Below are positions 12,419 to 23,320 of a stretch of 64,000 nucleotides of DNA, in pieces. Positions within the stretch are counted from its first letter, which is position 1. Each line of letters opens with the position of its first letter. The translations under genes and the position numbers were made by a program. The notes beneath the pieces were generated by a model. That model did not search any database, was not told the origin of the DNA, and saw nothing but the letters and a program-made list of their open reading frames with translations. Origin of the DNA: Flaccisagitta enflata (lineage: Eukaryota > Chaetognatha > Sagittoidea > Aphragmophora); contig OZ231127.1 in NCBI GenBank assembly GCA_965153355.1, positions 15,500,001 to 15,564,000 of the forward strand, given 5' to 3'.

Positions 12419-12532
12419 CCACTTTCTTTTTCTTCGTCTCTATCTGTGGGTGTGTGTCTCTCTGTCTCTGTCTCTGTCTCTGTCTCTGTCTATATGTCTG
12501 TCTGTCTCTCTCTCTGTCTTTCTCTCTGCTCT
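12352..12532 (+). repeat. (CT)n then (CTGTCT)n microsatellite
   Basis: Pure CT at 12352-12415, a short gap, then CTGTCT and CTGT units at 12455-12530. Confidence 0.9.
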
Positions 12533-12702
12533 CGTGCTGTACTTGGTCTTTTGGCAGTTTTGTTCCTGGTTAAATAACCTCATTCAGCTCCACAACGACG
12601 TAATTAGTCTCAGCGTCTTCAAGATGGCGTGTGAGTCGTTATGACTTCCTCTAGACGGTCGTAAGAGTAAAGAAACGGAGACTGTCTCGTAGAAAGAGAA
12701 GA

Positions 12703-12898
12703 AACAAGACCAACACCTATAAGTCGCGTGCGAGACTTATAGATTGACTTAGAATGACTTATAATGACTTAGTATATTCTTAAATGACTTAAAATGACGT
12801 AAAGCAACAAAACTGATAGAAAAAGTAAAAGTGTGACGGACCGACCGATCGACAGATGGACAGAGGGGGTTGTAGAGTCGCGTGCACACGACTAAAAA
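12703..12898 (+). mobile_element. Family B element, compact 196-bp copy
   Basis: The clearest short member: AACAAGACCAACACCTATA, AGTCGCGTGCGAGAC, about eight AATGACTTA units, AAGTAAAAGTGTGACGGACC, a GACC/GATC block, GGGGGTTGTAG and the hairpin AGTCGCGTGCACACGACT plus AAAAA. It shows the minimal order of modules without array expansion. Confidence 0.85.
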
Positions 12899-12984
12899 GA
12901 ACACTTTCTAAGTAACCAACTTATATTCATAATGTCACAGTATCTGCTTTGCATGAATTTGCCTAAAGTGATTACCCCTTTCTA

Positions 12985-13290
12985 AAGTCGGGTCGCTTGC
13001 TAAGCGACTCTAAAAGAGGGTGTGTCACTTGATTGGTTGGTAACGCGGTACTTTGAATGACGCGAATATGACCGAAATAAGTTTTTTTCTGAATATTATT
13101 GCCCCCGCACACCCACCATACAGCCCGTTCCAACCCAAATGACTACTCCTGCCCACTCCATTCCTACCCTGCCCCCCCTGCAAGCAGGGTACGACCAAGT
13201 GCCCAAGCACGCAAGCATTGCTTGTAGGCAGCAGGCAAATTTTGTAGGCAGGAATATATAGAAAAAAAGAAATAAGAAGAAAATAGGAAA
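12985..13290. repeat. Diverged element-like sequence with GCTTGTAGGCAG repeats
   Basis: GTCGCTTGCTAAGCGACTCT near 12990 resembles a family A/B terminal hairpin on the minus strand, but the rest is diverged. GCTTGTAGGCAGC occurs near 13220 and again near 13590, each followed by AAATTTTGT. Confidence 0.45.
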
Positions 13291-13445
13291 AACAAGGCCG
13301 GATACACGGCAATACAGTCGCGGATGGTTGGGCAGGAGCTGTAATGCGAAAACCGCTCACAATATAACAATATTTCTTACCTACCAACCTAACAACCTAC
13401 TTACTGACACAGCAAGTTCTAGAGTCGCGTGTCCGCGACTAAAAA
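13291..13445 (+). mobile_element. Family A element
   Basis: AACAAGGCCGGATACACGGC start, AGTCGCGGATGGTTGGGCAG (5' module at 13316), AGGAGCTGTAATGC, a CCAACCTAACAACC block, then TCTAGAG and hairpin AGTCGCGTGTCCGCGACT (13423-13440) plus AAAAA. Same subtype as 57101-57265. Confidence 0.85.
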
Positions 13446-14045
13446 TAAAATTTGTTTATCAGGAATTAGGATTAAACACCACTGAGAGTTTTGCGACTAA
13501 ACTGTCTTTATTCCAGTTTTTGGTTTAGTAATTATGTTGTTCAACTTCCATATAAATATTTTATAGGCAAGAGCAGGTAAGAAAAACTTGCTTGTAGGCA
13601 GCTAAAAATTTTGTCGGACCCTGCCTGCAAGCGACCATTTATAAATAAATAATCATTGGCCGTGTGTATGGCCTTGTTCATTACTCCTTTACTTTTTTTG
13701 TCGCGTGCACTGAACTAGACAATGTCACCGGGCTTTGTCTTGGTTGTTTTTGTTACTCTTTAGTCGCCTGCGGCTTTCAATGGAAATCTAGACTCGTCGA
13801 CTCGATGGGGGGGGGGGGGGGGCAAGAGCCTTGGAGATGAGGGAAGCGGATGTAAGGAATGCCGAATGGGTATGTTGGGTGGGGACGGGGTGGAACGGAG
13901 AGGGCGAGGGTGAGGGGGGTGCTTACACATGAGGTTATGTAAATGTGGAGTAACGGCATTGGTTGAACCTACAGAATGTTAATTGTTAAAGTACACGCAT
14001 CAGATGGATTCCGATTTTATTGATATCTCGGCAGTCCATCATCGT
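13446..14045. other. Intergenic, no gene recognised
   Basis: Contains a 16-bp G run at 13807-13822 and a G-rich patch to 13920. No gene. Confidence 0.4.
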
Positions 14046-14216
14046 AACAAGGCCGGATACACGGCCACCAGTTGCGGACGGGTGGGCAGGGACGGAAATG
14101 TGCGTTTCCTCACTTTTCGACTCGTGTCCACGGACCGACGGACCAACCAACCAACCGACCGACCGACGGACGGACAAACAAAGCCTCTTATAGAGTTGCG
14201 TGTCCGCAACTAAAAA
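14046..14216 (+). mobile_element. Family A element
   Basis: AACAAGGCCGGATACACGGC start; 5' module AGTTGCGGAC at 14070-14079; TTTCCTCACTTTTCGACTCG; a GACC/CAAC/GACG block; GCCTCTTATAGAGTTGCG and hairpin AGTTGCGTGTCCGCAACT (14194-14211) plus AAAAA. Nearly the same layout as 35379-35554. Confidence 0.9.
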
Positions 14217-14541
14217 GACAGTTAATCACATGCGACGTTTGTTCTTCCTTCCAAAACGTATTCAACCTACAACATCTGATTCACTCTGAAAGGTCTCTTT
14301 TTTTACCTCCTTCCCTATCAAATTGAGTTTCTTTCAGCTGAGGTTGAGATGTGGAAAATAAAAGAAGTAAACGAGTTAAGCACGGAGCTTGACGGTCGGA
14401 AATAGACTTGTTAAGGCCGAGCATGATCGCGTGACCCAGTTCCTTCCTACTCACAACGACTCGTTCACGCATGAACGCTCCAGTCTGGGCGCCGGGTTGG
14501 AAAAAAAGAATATCCACTGGAAACATGGGAAAAGGGAAAGA

Positions 14542-14552
<11 letters not shown>

Positions 14553-14639
<87 letters not shown>
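14553..14639 (+). repeat. (GA)n microsatellite
   Basis: About 87 bp of pure GA, followed by AAGAGCAAGAACAGC units to 14670. Confidence 0.95.
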
Positions 14640-14640
<1 letters not shown>

Positions 14641-14691
14641 AAGAACAGCAAGAAGAGCAAGAAGAGCAAGGAATAAAGAGAGAATTGAAGA

Positions 14692-14793
14692 AAACGAAGG
14701 ACCGATCGACGGATGGATCAATGGACTGATGAACTGATGGAGGGGACTATGGACGAACAAAGCATCTTAAAGAGTTGCCTGTCCGCGACTAAG
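14692..14793 (+). mobile_element. Family A 3' fragment
   Basis: A degenerate GACC/GACG/GATG block followed by AAAGCATCTTAAAGAGTTGC and a decayed hairpin (GTTGCCTGTCCGCGACTAAG). The 5' module is missing. Confidence 0.6.
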
Positions 14794-15639
14794 CGCTTGT
14801 TGAGACTAACCCTGTGCAGGAAATTTAGCACAAACATATTTACACAAAAAAGATTCTTTTACATGTTGTGTTACACGTCACACGTTGTGTTACAAGTTGA
14901 AACTTGAATCGTAGTCTCCTAATTAGTTCTACTGGACATGAAATGCGCCGATACTCAGTCCTGCGACCGCTCTTCTCCCTGGAAGGCGTCAAACTAGAAA
15001 CGCGGCGTCAGATTTTGATGAATTTTTAGTGGCAAAATTGGTTGAAGAGGAACACTTGAGGCCTATTGAGAACTACTTGGCTGCTCTGAAGCAAGCAGTT
15101 TATGCAGTCCCTCGATGCTTTGCAGGTCTGAATCTACGCAAAAATCTGCAAAATCGACCAACAAGTCATCATCAATCTTTTCCGCTCAATCATAGACAGA
15201 ATAGTCAAATCTGCGGCAGATGGACCCTACTTGTCCTTCAAATAAATTGATATTTTTTCAACTTCATTACTGCTTTTTTGGCTCTTATATATTCATAATT
15301 ACAACGTCTTCCAATTCAAGCCATATTTTGGACAAATTTGATCTATTTTGAATTATTATCAAAATGATTTATTGGACTTGTGCCAAATTTCCAGCTCAGG
15401 GTGTTAAGACTTAGGTGCCAAATGTACAATGCTAATCAAGTTGGAAACCACGGGGATCTTATCCATATCCGTGCCTGGCACATTTGGGATTTGGCTAACG
15501 AGCTTAGCTTCTCGTGATTCAGAGTGTAAGTGTCAGGCTGTCAGCGCGTGTTTGCAGATAAGCAGGACTCGTATATGCCAAGTGTGAAATATCTGTCTCA
15601 TCCACACCAGAGCTTGAATTCCGGATGGAATTTTTTTTG
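14794..15639. other. Intergenic, no gene recognised
   Basis: AT-rich; TACACGTCACACGTTGTGTTAC near 14871-14892 contains a short inverted repeat. A 73-codon frame at 15029-15250 resembles nothing known. Confidence 0.35.
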
Positions 15640-16600
15640 CAACGGCGTAGAGAGAAGTCTAATCAGGTAATCCCCTTTGATACTGATAGTTATGATTGGC
15701 TGATGGCGTTGTGGGAAATCTAATCTGGTAATTCCCTTTGATTATGATGGGCTGATAGCGAAGAGGAAAGTCTTATTCAGTAATCCCCTATGTTTATTAT
15801 GATGGGCTGATGGTGTAGAGGGAAGTTTAATCCGGTAATCTCCTATGCTAATTATGATGGGCTGATAGCGTAGAGGGAAGTCTTTTTTGGTAATCCCCTT
15901 TGCTTATTATGATGGGCTGATGGCGTAGAGGGAAGTTTAATCCAGTGATCCCCTTTGCTAATCATGATAGGCTTATGGCGTAGAGGGAAGTTTAATCCGG
16001 TGATCCCCTTTGCTAATTATGATGGGCTGATGATGTAAAGGGAAGTCTTTTTCGGAAATCCCCTTTGCTAGTTATGATGGGCTGATGGCGTAGAGGGAAG
16101 TTTATTCCGGTGATCCCCTATGCTTATTACGATGGGCTGATGGCGTAGAGTGAAGTCTAATCCGGTAATCCCCTATGCTGATCATGATGAGCGGATGGCG
16201 TAGAGGGATATCTAATCCGGTGATCCCCTTTGCTAGTTATGATAGGCTGATGATGTAGAGGGAAGACTGATGGGCTGATGGACTGATGGCGAAGAGGGAA
16301 GTCTGATGGGCTGGTGGCATAGAGGGAAGAATGATGGGCTGATGGGCTGATGTCGTAGAGGGAAGACTGATGGGCTGAGGGCATAGAGGGAAGACTGATG
16401 GGCTGATGGCATAAAGAAAAGTCTGATGGGCTGATGGCGTAGTGGGACGACTGATGGGCTGATGGCGTAGAGGGAAGACTGATGGGCTGATGGCGTAGAG
16501 GGAAGACTGATGGGCTGATGGCGTAGAGGGAAGACTGATGGGCTAATGGGCTGATGGCATTGAGGGAAGACGGATGGGCTGATGGGCTGATGGCGCCGTG
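15640..16600 (+). repeat. Two-phase minisatellite (GATGGGCTGATGGCGTAGAG)n
   Basis: From about 15650 to 16260 the unit is ~60 bp: GATGGGCTGATGGCGTAGAG, GGAAGTTTAATCCGGTGATC, CCCTTTGCTAATTAT. From about 16260 to 16600 the second half is lost and a ~30-bp unit (GGGAAGACTGATGGGCTGAT plus GGCGTAGA) takes over. One array evolved from the other by internal deletion. Confidence 0.9.
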
Positions 16601-16705
16601 TTTGATGATTGATTCAGTGAAGCGTTAAATATCTCTGCGGTCATCTGAATAGAAATTGTGACGTGGCAAAAGGGAAGAAAGAAAATGAATGAAAAATAAT
16701 AGAGG

Positions 16706-17678
16706 ACAAGGCCAACACCGTCTTTAAATCGGAATGATAAATGAAAAACCTTTATTACCCCTAAACTATTTGGCAAAAAGTCTTGAAATTTTTAGGTAAT
16801 GTTGGAAGTTGATATGCAAAACTATGATCTATAGGTATGGATAGGTGAGGTTTAGCAAACTGTTAAAAAAAAGTGGATTTTTAGGGACTGCTAATTATTT
16901 CAAAATATAATGAGCTGGAACCCTGAGATTAGTTTTAAATGAAGAAAAAAACATCATCTAGTTTAGTTCCGCCAGATTTTTTGATCATTTTTTGTATTTT
17001 TGATGATTATAGTTAATTTTCCAGAATTTGACGAATTCCAGAATTTGATGCTTGGATGAGAGCACAATTTTTAATAAAATCAATTTCGATCTCATGAAAT
17101 TTCCAAATTTTCTCAAATTTTTTGAGAGAACTGATATCTAGGATATATTTTCTGGCATTTGAGACCATCCCCAGCGTTATAGCTTATTTTCTTTAGAAAG
17201 GGCATGCAAATAAAGGGAACTTCTTCATGGAAGAAAATATGGGAAAAGTGCCATTGTTTCAATAGTGAATTTTATTTTATGTTATGCCAATCCTCAACTA
17301 TTCTATCCTCCAAATTGAGGTTTCGCACAGCAAAACTGCAGTGTATTATCAGCATTCCCTGAAAATTTGAAAATTTTTTGCCCCGTAGTTTAGGATTTAT
17401 AGAGGTTAAACATTTATCACTCCAATTTAAAGACGGTGTAAGTCGCGTGTGAGATTTACATGATTACTCAATTATATAACCACATAACTAAAATGACTCA
17501 AATGACTTAAGTTGACTTAAAATGACCTAAAATGACTTAAAATGATCTTCTTTGACTTACAATGACTTTATTGACTTAAACTGACATATTAGGAATGAAA
17601 TGAATAAAAAAAGTAAAAGGTGACCAACTGACCGACCAACAAAGCGGGGTGTAGAGTCGCGTAGCACGCGACTAAAAA
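16706..17678 (+). mobile_element. Family B element split by a foldback insertion
   Basis: The 5' end ACAAGGCCAACAC lies at 16706-16718; the sequence resumes at 17437 as TGTAAGTCGCGTGTGAG and continues with AAATGACTTA units, GTAAAAGGTGACC, GGGGTGTAGAG and hairpin AGTCGCGTAGCACGCGACT plus AAAAA near 17678. The intervening ~720 bp is a separate palindromic element. Confidence 0.8.
16715..17439. mobile_element. Foldback element nested in family B
   Basis: Outer ends ACACCGTCTTTAAAT (16715-16729) and ATTTAAAGACGGTGT (17425-17439) are perfect inverted repeats. Inside, GATAAATGAAAAACCTTTAT and CTAAACTATTTGGCAAAAA match the reverse complement of 17340-17420 with substitutions. Arms appear ~100 bp or more; the middle is AT-rich with no protein. 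Confidence 0.8.
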
Positions 17679-17714
17679 GAACAAAAGAATTATTTGTTAT
17701 GAAAGGGGAGCATG

Positions 17715-17806
17715 TAACGCCGGATAACAATGTAGTCGCGGACGGGTGGGTAGGTGTGCACAATCCTCCACCCCCTTCCCGACTGCAACCCCAATACATA
17801 AACATA

Positions 17807-17905
<99 letters not shown>

Positions 17906-18063
17906 GAGGCAGGAGCAGTAAGGCCAAAAAGACCGCAAAAACATAAAAAGAAACGTAAAATGTGACCGGCCGACCAACCAATCAACCAACCAACCAACCA
18001 ACCAACCAACCAACCATCCAACGGAGGACAAAGCGGGGTTTAGAATCCCGTAACACGCAATTT
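17715..18063 (+). mobile_element. Family A element carrying a (CA)n tract
   Basis: Decayed start CGCCGGATAACAATG, 5' module AGTCGCGGACGGGTGGG, then a 94-bp CA tract (17809-17902), AGGAGCAGTAAGGCC, a CCAA/CAAC block and GCGGGGTTTAGAATCCCGTA with a decayed hairpin. The CA tract lies inside the element and probably grew there. Confidence 0.75.
17809..17902 (+). repeat. (CA)n microsatellite
   Basis: Uninterrupted CA inside the family A copy. Confidence 0.95.
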
Positions 18064-18069
18064 CACACC

Positions 18070-18210
18070 TGAATGTGACCGACGGTCCGACTCAACAAAG
18101 AACAGAAAGATGACCCTTGTTGACTGTTGAGTCCAGGACGAAAAACAGATGAAACGGACCGATGGACCGACAATTGCAAAAAAAGTTGTAGGATCGCGTA
18201 GACGCAAGTA
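18070..18210 (+). mobile_element. Family A 3' fragment
   Basis: GAATGTGACCGACGGTCCG, GGACCGATGGACCGAC, then GTTGTAGGATCGCGTAGACG, a decayed terminal hairpin. It abuts the next copy directly. Confidence 0.55.
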
Positions 18211-18427
18211 ACAAGTGACGCGGGGTCACAATATCGTTGCGGATGGGTGGGCTGGGGCATCCAACCCCCATGCCCCCAACCAACACACATACCCAAGAAA
18301 ACACATCTAAAACACTCGTTTTTCCACTTTTTGACTTGTGCGTGACGGACGGACCGACGGACGGATGGACCGACGGACAGATGTACGGACAAAGTCTCTT
18401 ATAGAGTTGCGTGTCCGCAACTAAAAA
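18210..18427 (+). mobile_element. Family A element, GACGCGGGGTCAC subfamily
   Basis: AACAAGTGACGCGGGGTCAC, CGTTGCGGATGGGTGGGC, CATCCAACCCCCATGC, TTTCCACTTTTTGACTTGTG, a GACGG block, GTCTCTTATAG and hairpin AGTTGCGTGTCCGCAACT (18405-18422) plus AAAAA. Third of three head-to-tail copies. Confidence 0.85.
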
Positions 18428-18711
18428 CGGCGCAATCCGCGCGATAAAATTGGATGAAACCAGCAATGAATTCTCATAACATATTACGACCGCAATGAAT
18501 TCATTCGATGCTGGAATTATTGGTGTTGTGTTTGTAGAGAAAATTATATAAAAGCCATGAACATAACTTTTATGCTATGCTCAGATTTGTGGTAAAGTTT
18601 TTATAAACAATCGGTTTTAATGAGGTTCGTCTTTAATTCTGAATCAGTGGCTAAAAGGAAGACCTAAAGATTTACTTTGATTTGTTTTGTTTTGTTTTTT
18701 TAGTCACTCGG
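18428..18711. other. Intergenic, nothing recognised
   Basis: AT-rich. TTTTTTTAGTCACTCG at 18696-18711 before the CA tract weakly resembles a family A terminus. Confidence 0.3.
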
Positions 18712-18727
18712 ACACACACGCACACGC

Positions 18728-18814
<87 letters not shown>
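18712..18814 (+). repeat. (CA)n microsatellite
   Basis: About 103 bp of CA with CACACG interruptions at its left end. Confidence 0.95.
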
Positions 18815-18815
<1 letters not shown>

Positions 18816-18979
18816 CGAGTAAGAACTCCTAGAAATCTACAAGATCTGACTTAGAAATGGCAAAAATATCATACTTTGACATAGTAGAGCAACTGAGAGG
18901 AATTATTTACTGATAGAAGGGTGAAAAGGTAAAAAGTCAGAAAAAGCAAACCGGATTTTTACTGATTTTCCCCACAATA

Positions 18980-19598
18980 CTATCTTGCTAATATATATAT
19001 CGACAAGCATTTTGGGCCATAACTACCAAAAGAGTAATGCAAACATAGAAAAATCGGTGATGTCTGGAAACTTCATCGAATTTTTGATTGAATGGCGCAA
19101 ACCGCATTGTTCTAAGTTTATCCGTTTAGAAATGACAAGCAAAACAAAGTCACTACTTCAAGTGGGAAATGGCGAAAAAATTGCATTTTAGAATTTTGGA
19201 AATTGTGGGAGACACCAGTCGAGGAAAAGTGTTGCTCTGGCGCACCGCGCCCTGACAACCAAGTATCCACCATGGTGTCAACTTGTTTCCTGGTTGACCT
19301 GGAAACAATCCAGACCTTAAACTGATGAATTGTCGTGAATTCAAATAAAGAGCTGCAGAATTAAGAACGCACCATGTCAAAAAATGGGCTGAAAAGAATC
19401 GCTCACTAGATGTGGGAGAACACCACGCCATCATACCTTTAATTGCTTTACAAAAGCATATCAAGGCGCATGAAAGCTGAAGTTGATGCCCAGGAAGGTT
19501 ACACAGAGGAGAAATCGTATTTTACAAATGTTATATGCATTATTTGATAAAAAAATGAACTGTATTGTATTTTGTCGATATACTTTTTAGCAAGATAG
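18980..19598 (+). mobile_element. Decayed Tc1/mariner-type transposon, 619 bp
   Basis: Inverted ends CTATCTTGCTAATATATATA.. (from 18980) and ..TACTTTTTAGCAAGATAG (to 19598) are each bordered by TA (18978-18979 and 19599-19600), the target duplication expected of Tc1/mariner. The ~30-bp TIRs match except for a few central bases. Near 19293-19340 the + strand encodes a broken PGNNPDLK-like stretch, reminiscent of the WPGNSPDLNP signature before the last catalytic residue of Tc1-type transposases; stops and shifts follow. Too short and damaged to be active. Confidence 0.75.
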
Positions 19599-19602
19599 TA
19601 TT

Positions 19603-20010
19603 TCTGCATGAAGATGGCACATATTTACAGCTGTTTTGTGGTCTATACCTAAGCCATTTGTCTTTGATGGTCGGAGACTTAATCCTTTAATGATTTTAAG
19701 GAAGAGGGGGCAAAGAAATGGACAGGGGCAGCCCCTGAAACTGACAAAATTGTCCAAAAAGTAAATTTGTAATAATGGACTAAGTGGAACTGTTTCCTAT
19801 CACGATATGACAATTTGAGTTGGCTTTAAACCTAGTTTTTTATATATTTTTCGACTCAAAGTGAATGGAATTTACCCCTGTAAGTGGAAAAATTTCCAAA
19901 AGTGTCATACAATTCACTTTTATACGCTCAAATAGATAAAATTCAACCTCAATTCGCCTAATTTTGTCAGGGGTGTTAGCTCATAAATCTATTAGTAAGT
20001 GTAACACTGG
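19603..20010. other. Intergenic, nothing recognised
   Basis: AT-rich unique-looking sequence. Confidence 0.35.
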
Positions 20011-20182
<172 letters not shown>

Positions 20183-20527
20183 GACAATGACAACACTGCG
20201 CTAAATGATTTCGCGTTGAATGTAAATCGTTGTAAAAATATATATATAAAAGCACACGGACGAGCGAGAAAACTTCAAATACATTGAGGCAGATTTTATG
20301 CGGCTATTTGGTCACATCAATTGTGCGTTAATGGGTATTTGGCTTAGAGCGGCTGCTTGCGTGTCTTGCCAGAAGGACAATCGCCAAAAATAACCTCATC
20401 TCATTTTTTTTTCTGTTCCATTGCGCCTCTTTTTTTCCCCATTATTGAGCAGCTGTCTTTTTAGGGGGTTCATCGTCTCGCAAGAGCGATCCATGATAAT
20501 GACATTTGATTGGTTTGTCTGTCGGTG

Positions 20528-20715
20528 AATTCATTCATTCAGTCATTTATTTATTCAGTCATTCATTCATTCTATCATTCATTCCTTCATTCATTTGTTC
20601 ATTTATTCATTCAATCAATCAATCATTCCTTCATTCTTTCATTCATTCAATCATTCATTTATTTGTTCATTCATTTTTGCACTTTCCAGTTAATTCATTC
20701 ATCCATTCATTCTTT
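20528..20715 (+). repeat. Degenerate (ATTC)n tract
   Basis: TTCATTCATTC units with TTTATT and AATC variants. Confidence 0.9.
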
Positions 20716-21164
20716 TGTGAAAATTTGGTTTCCATTAGTTATTCTTTACAATTATCTACATTTATTTATGTACCTGTCCACAATTTTCAAAATGGTTGAC
20801 CAATAACAACTTAATTGAATGATTCATGTCATTCTATTCTGCCCCTTCTGTCTCTTCCTACCTCTTCCAGGAGGCAGCCATTTTGGTTGTTGCCCCAGAT
20901 AGTCAAAGTGTGGACTTGACCTTCTTTTATTCTGGTTCTTGTTCCTTAGCCAGAAAGGCTATAGTTATCGACTCTCGATTTGATTTCCGTTTGAGGCCAG
21001 GTACCCTTCATGTTTGTCAAGGCCTAGTGCTTTTTATCAAGTACCCAGAGGGTACCCGTATGCAGCCTTAAGGCTTAACTTTGTAAAGACTTAAACTGTG
21101 GTAGCCTATTTATGACTTTTAGACACAGCCACACAGTCTTCCTTCCTTCTCGCTCCCTTCCCAC
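20716..21164. other. Intergenic, no gene recognised
   Basis: An 81-codon frame (20826-21071) contains a CTCTTCCAG|GAGG acceptor-like junction but matches nothing known. No gene is claimed. Confidence 0.35.
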
Positions 21165-21885
21165 CGCTTGATTTTGATTCTCATTCTCATTCTGTCCCTT
21201 CTTTCTTTTCTACCCCCCTCCTCCTCCTTGTCGTCCTTCCCTCTCCCCCTTTACCTTTAGCTTTATTTTGATGAGCTGAGTCGTTCTGCCCCTACTTTAC
21301 CTTCTTACCTCTTCCTCTTTGTCATCCTGCCCTCTCTCCCCCTTCCCCTGTACTTGATTTTGATCATTCCGCCCCCTCTTTCTCTTCTTACCCATACCTA
21401 CCTCTTCCTTCCTTCCTGACTCCTCCCTCCTTTTCCCTCTCCCCTTCCCCCCTCGCTTGATTTTCATGATCCTTATCAATCCGCCCCTTCATTATTTTCT
21501 TCCCCCTTCCACCTACATCCTTCCCTCTCTCCCTCATTCCCCCTTCCCCTTCCTTTGATTCTGATCATCGGTATCATTTCACCCTTCTTTCTCCTCTTCC
21601 CCCTTCTTCCTTCTTGTCATCTTTTCCCCTTTCCCCCTCGCCTGATATTGATGATACATATCATCCCGTCCCTTCCCCCTTCCTCCCTCTTCTTACCCAT
21701 TCCCCCTCCTCGTCATCCTTCCCTCTCTCCTCCTTCCCCTCCGCTTGAATTTGATGATCCATATACTTCCGCCCCTTGTTTCTCCTCCCATTCCCCTTAC
21801 AGCATCCTTCCCTCTCTCCTCCTTCCCCTTCGCTTGATTTTGATGATCCGTATCATTCCGCCCCTTCTTTCTCTTCCTTGCAACA
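21165..21885 (+). repeat. Pyrimidine-rich satellite, ~95-110-bp unit
   Basis: About seven diverged units, each containing CTTGATTTTGATGATCC, TATCATTCCGCCCCTTC, TTTCTCTTCTTACCCATTCC and CGTCATCCTTCCCTCTCTCC. Strong C+T bias on the + strand. Confidence 0.85.
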
Positions 21886-22137
21886 TTGCTTGTGGGCGTG
21901 GAGGTCATCACCAACAAGGAGATGCAAATTTGCATAAGATGATTGCTTCCGGCTTGATAAGCGATCTTTTATGATGCTAGATACACGAGATAAAGTCGGC
22001 TTCAATAGTCTAACTCTGTTACGCCCAAGTAGAAGGTTGCATACACGTGGGAGAACGTTTTAACTCGTTCATCAGTTCTTAGCATTAATTGGTAATTATT
22101 TATGTGGCAAGGTACACGTAAATATATACACAAGATC

Positions 22138-22365
22138 TGTTTTTAGTCAAGTGCTACGCGAATCAATAACCCACTGTCTGACGGTTCGTCAGTCGGTCCG
22201 TTGGTTGGTCCACCTATACATCTATCCCTCGGTCGGGATCGGTGCCTTATTAGCGGTTTAGAGCGATTTTGGCATAATTGCTCCTGCAAAAACCGTTAGT
22301 TGATGGGCTTGTTTTATTACTGCTCCTTCCTATCCCCACGCGACTAGGATAGCCGTGTACTTAGG
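22138..22365 (-). mobile_element. Family A element, diverged
   Basis: On the + strand it starts with the 3' hairpin remnant AGTCAAGTGCTACGCGAAT, followed by GTCGGTCCGTTGGTTGGTCC, then GCTCCTTCCTATCCCCACG, CGACTAGGATAGCCGTGTAC. Confidence 0.7.
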
Positions 22366-22685
22366 TATTGTTATGTACAAAGAATCATTTCAGCTGGAAA
22401 CAATTGTAGCATTGATCAAAACTCATTTTTCGCGCCGTCATTCTCGTTCCATCAGATTAGCAAAGGAGCACCGTTTTGTTTTGAAAGCAATCATTGAGTA
22501 TTTTAAAAGAAGGCAATTTTTTGTTTTCATTACCGAGTGGCCATAAAAAAGGTAACTCTTTGTTTAAAAAGTACAGCAATTGTCTTAAATTACTTATTTA
22601 ATGACCATATATAAAAGTGCCTCTTTAAGTTTGTACATATGACTTAAACATACATATTCAAATTGTGTGTGATTAATCAAAACCA
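22366..22685. other. Intergenic, nothing recognised
   Basis: AT-rich. A 63-codon frame at 22355-22546 lacks any recognised motif. Confidence 0.3.
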
Positions 22686-22859
22686 TTTTTAGTCGCGTGC
22701 ACGCGACTCTACAACCCGCTCCGTCGGTCGGTCGGTCGGTCGGTCTGTCGGTCTGTCGGTCGGTCCGTAACACTTTGCTTTTTTGCGTCTTTTTGGGTCG
22801 TCTGGAGTTATTTTGAGTCATTTTTTTGTTGTTTTTGGGAATTATTGGTTGCTTTTAGT

Positions 22860-23320
22860 AATTTTTGGTCATTCTTAGTCATTTTGGTCATTTTGGTCAT
22901 TATGGTCAATTTGGTCATTTTTGGTCATTTTTGGTCATTTTAGATCAATTTTGGTCATTTTTGGTCATTTTTGGTCAGTTTTGGTCATTTTTGGTAATTT
23001 TTGGTCATATTTGGTCATTTTTGGTAATTTTTGGTAATTTTTGGTCATTTTGGTCATTTTTGATCATTTTTGATCATTTTGGTCATTTTTGGTCATTTTT
23101 GGTCATTTTTGGTCATTTTTGGTCATTTTGGTCATTTTGATCATTTTTGGTCATTTTTGGTCATTTTTGGTCATTTTTGATCATTTTTGGTCATTTTGGT
23201 CATTTTGGTCATTTTGGTCATTTTGGTCATTTTTGGTCATTTTTGGTCATTTTTGGTCATTTTTGGTCATTTTGGTCATTTTGGTCATATTTGGTCATAT
23301 TTGGTCATATTTGGTGGGGA
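22860..23320 (+). repeat. (TTTTGGTCA)n minisatellite block 1
   Basis: About 45 units of 9-10 bp; the minus-strand reading is AAAATGACC, the same unit as at 9360-9760. Confidence 0.9.

Noticed and set aside
15670-16600. Regular repeats as a possible CRISPR array
   Set aside because: Units are contiguous with no unique spacers; it is a minisatellite.
20826-21071. 81-codon frame preceded by an acceptor-like CTCTTCCAG
   Set aside because: No recognised domain and no donor site that makes a gene; insufficient support.
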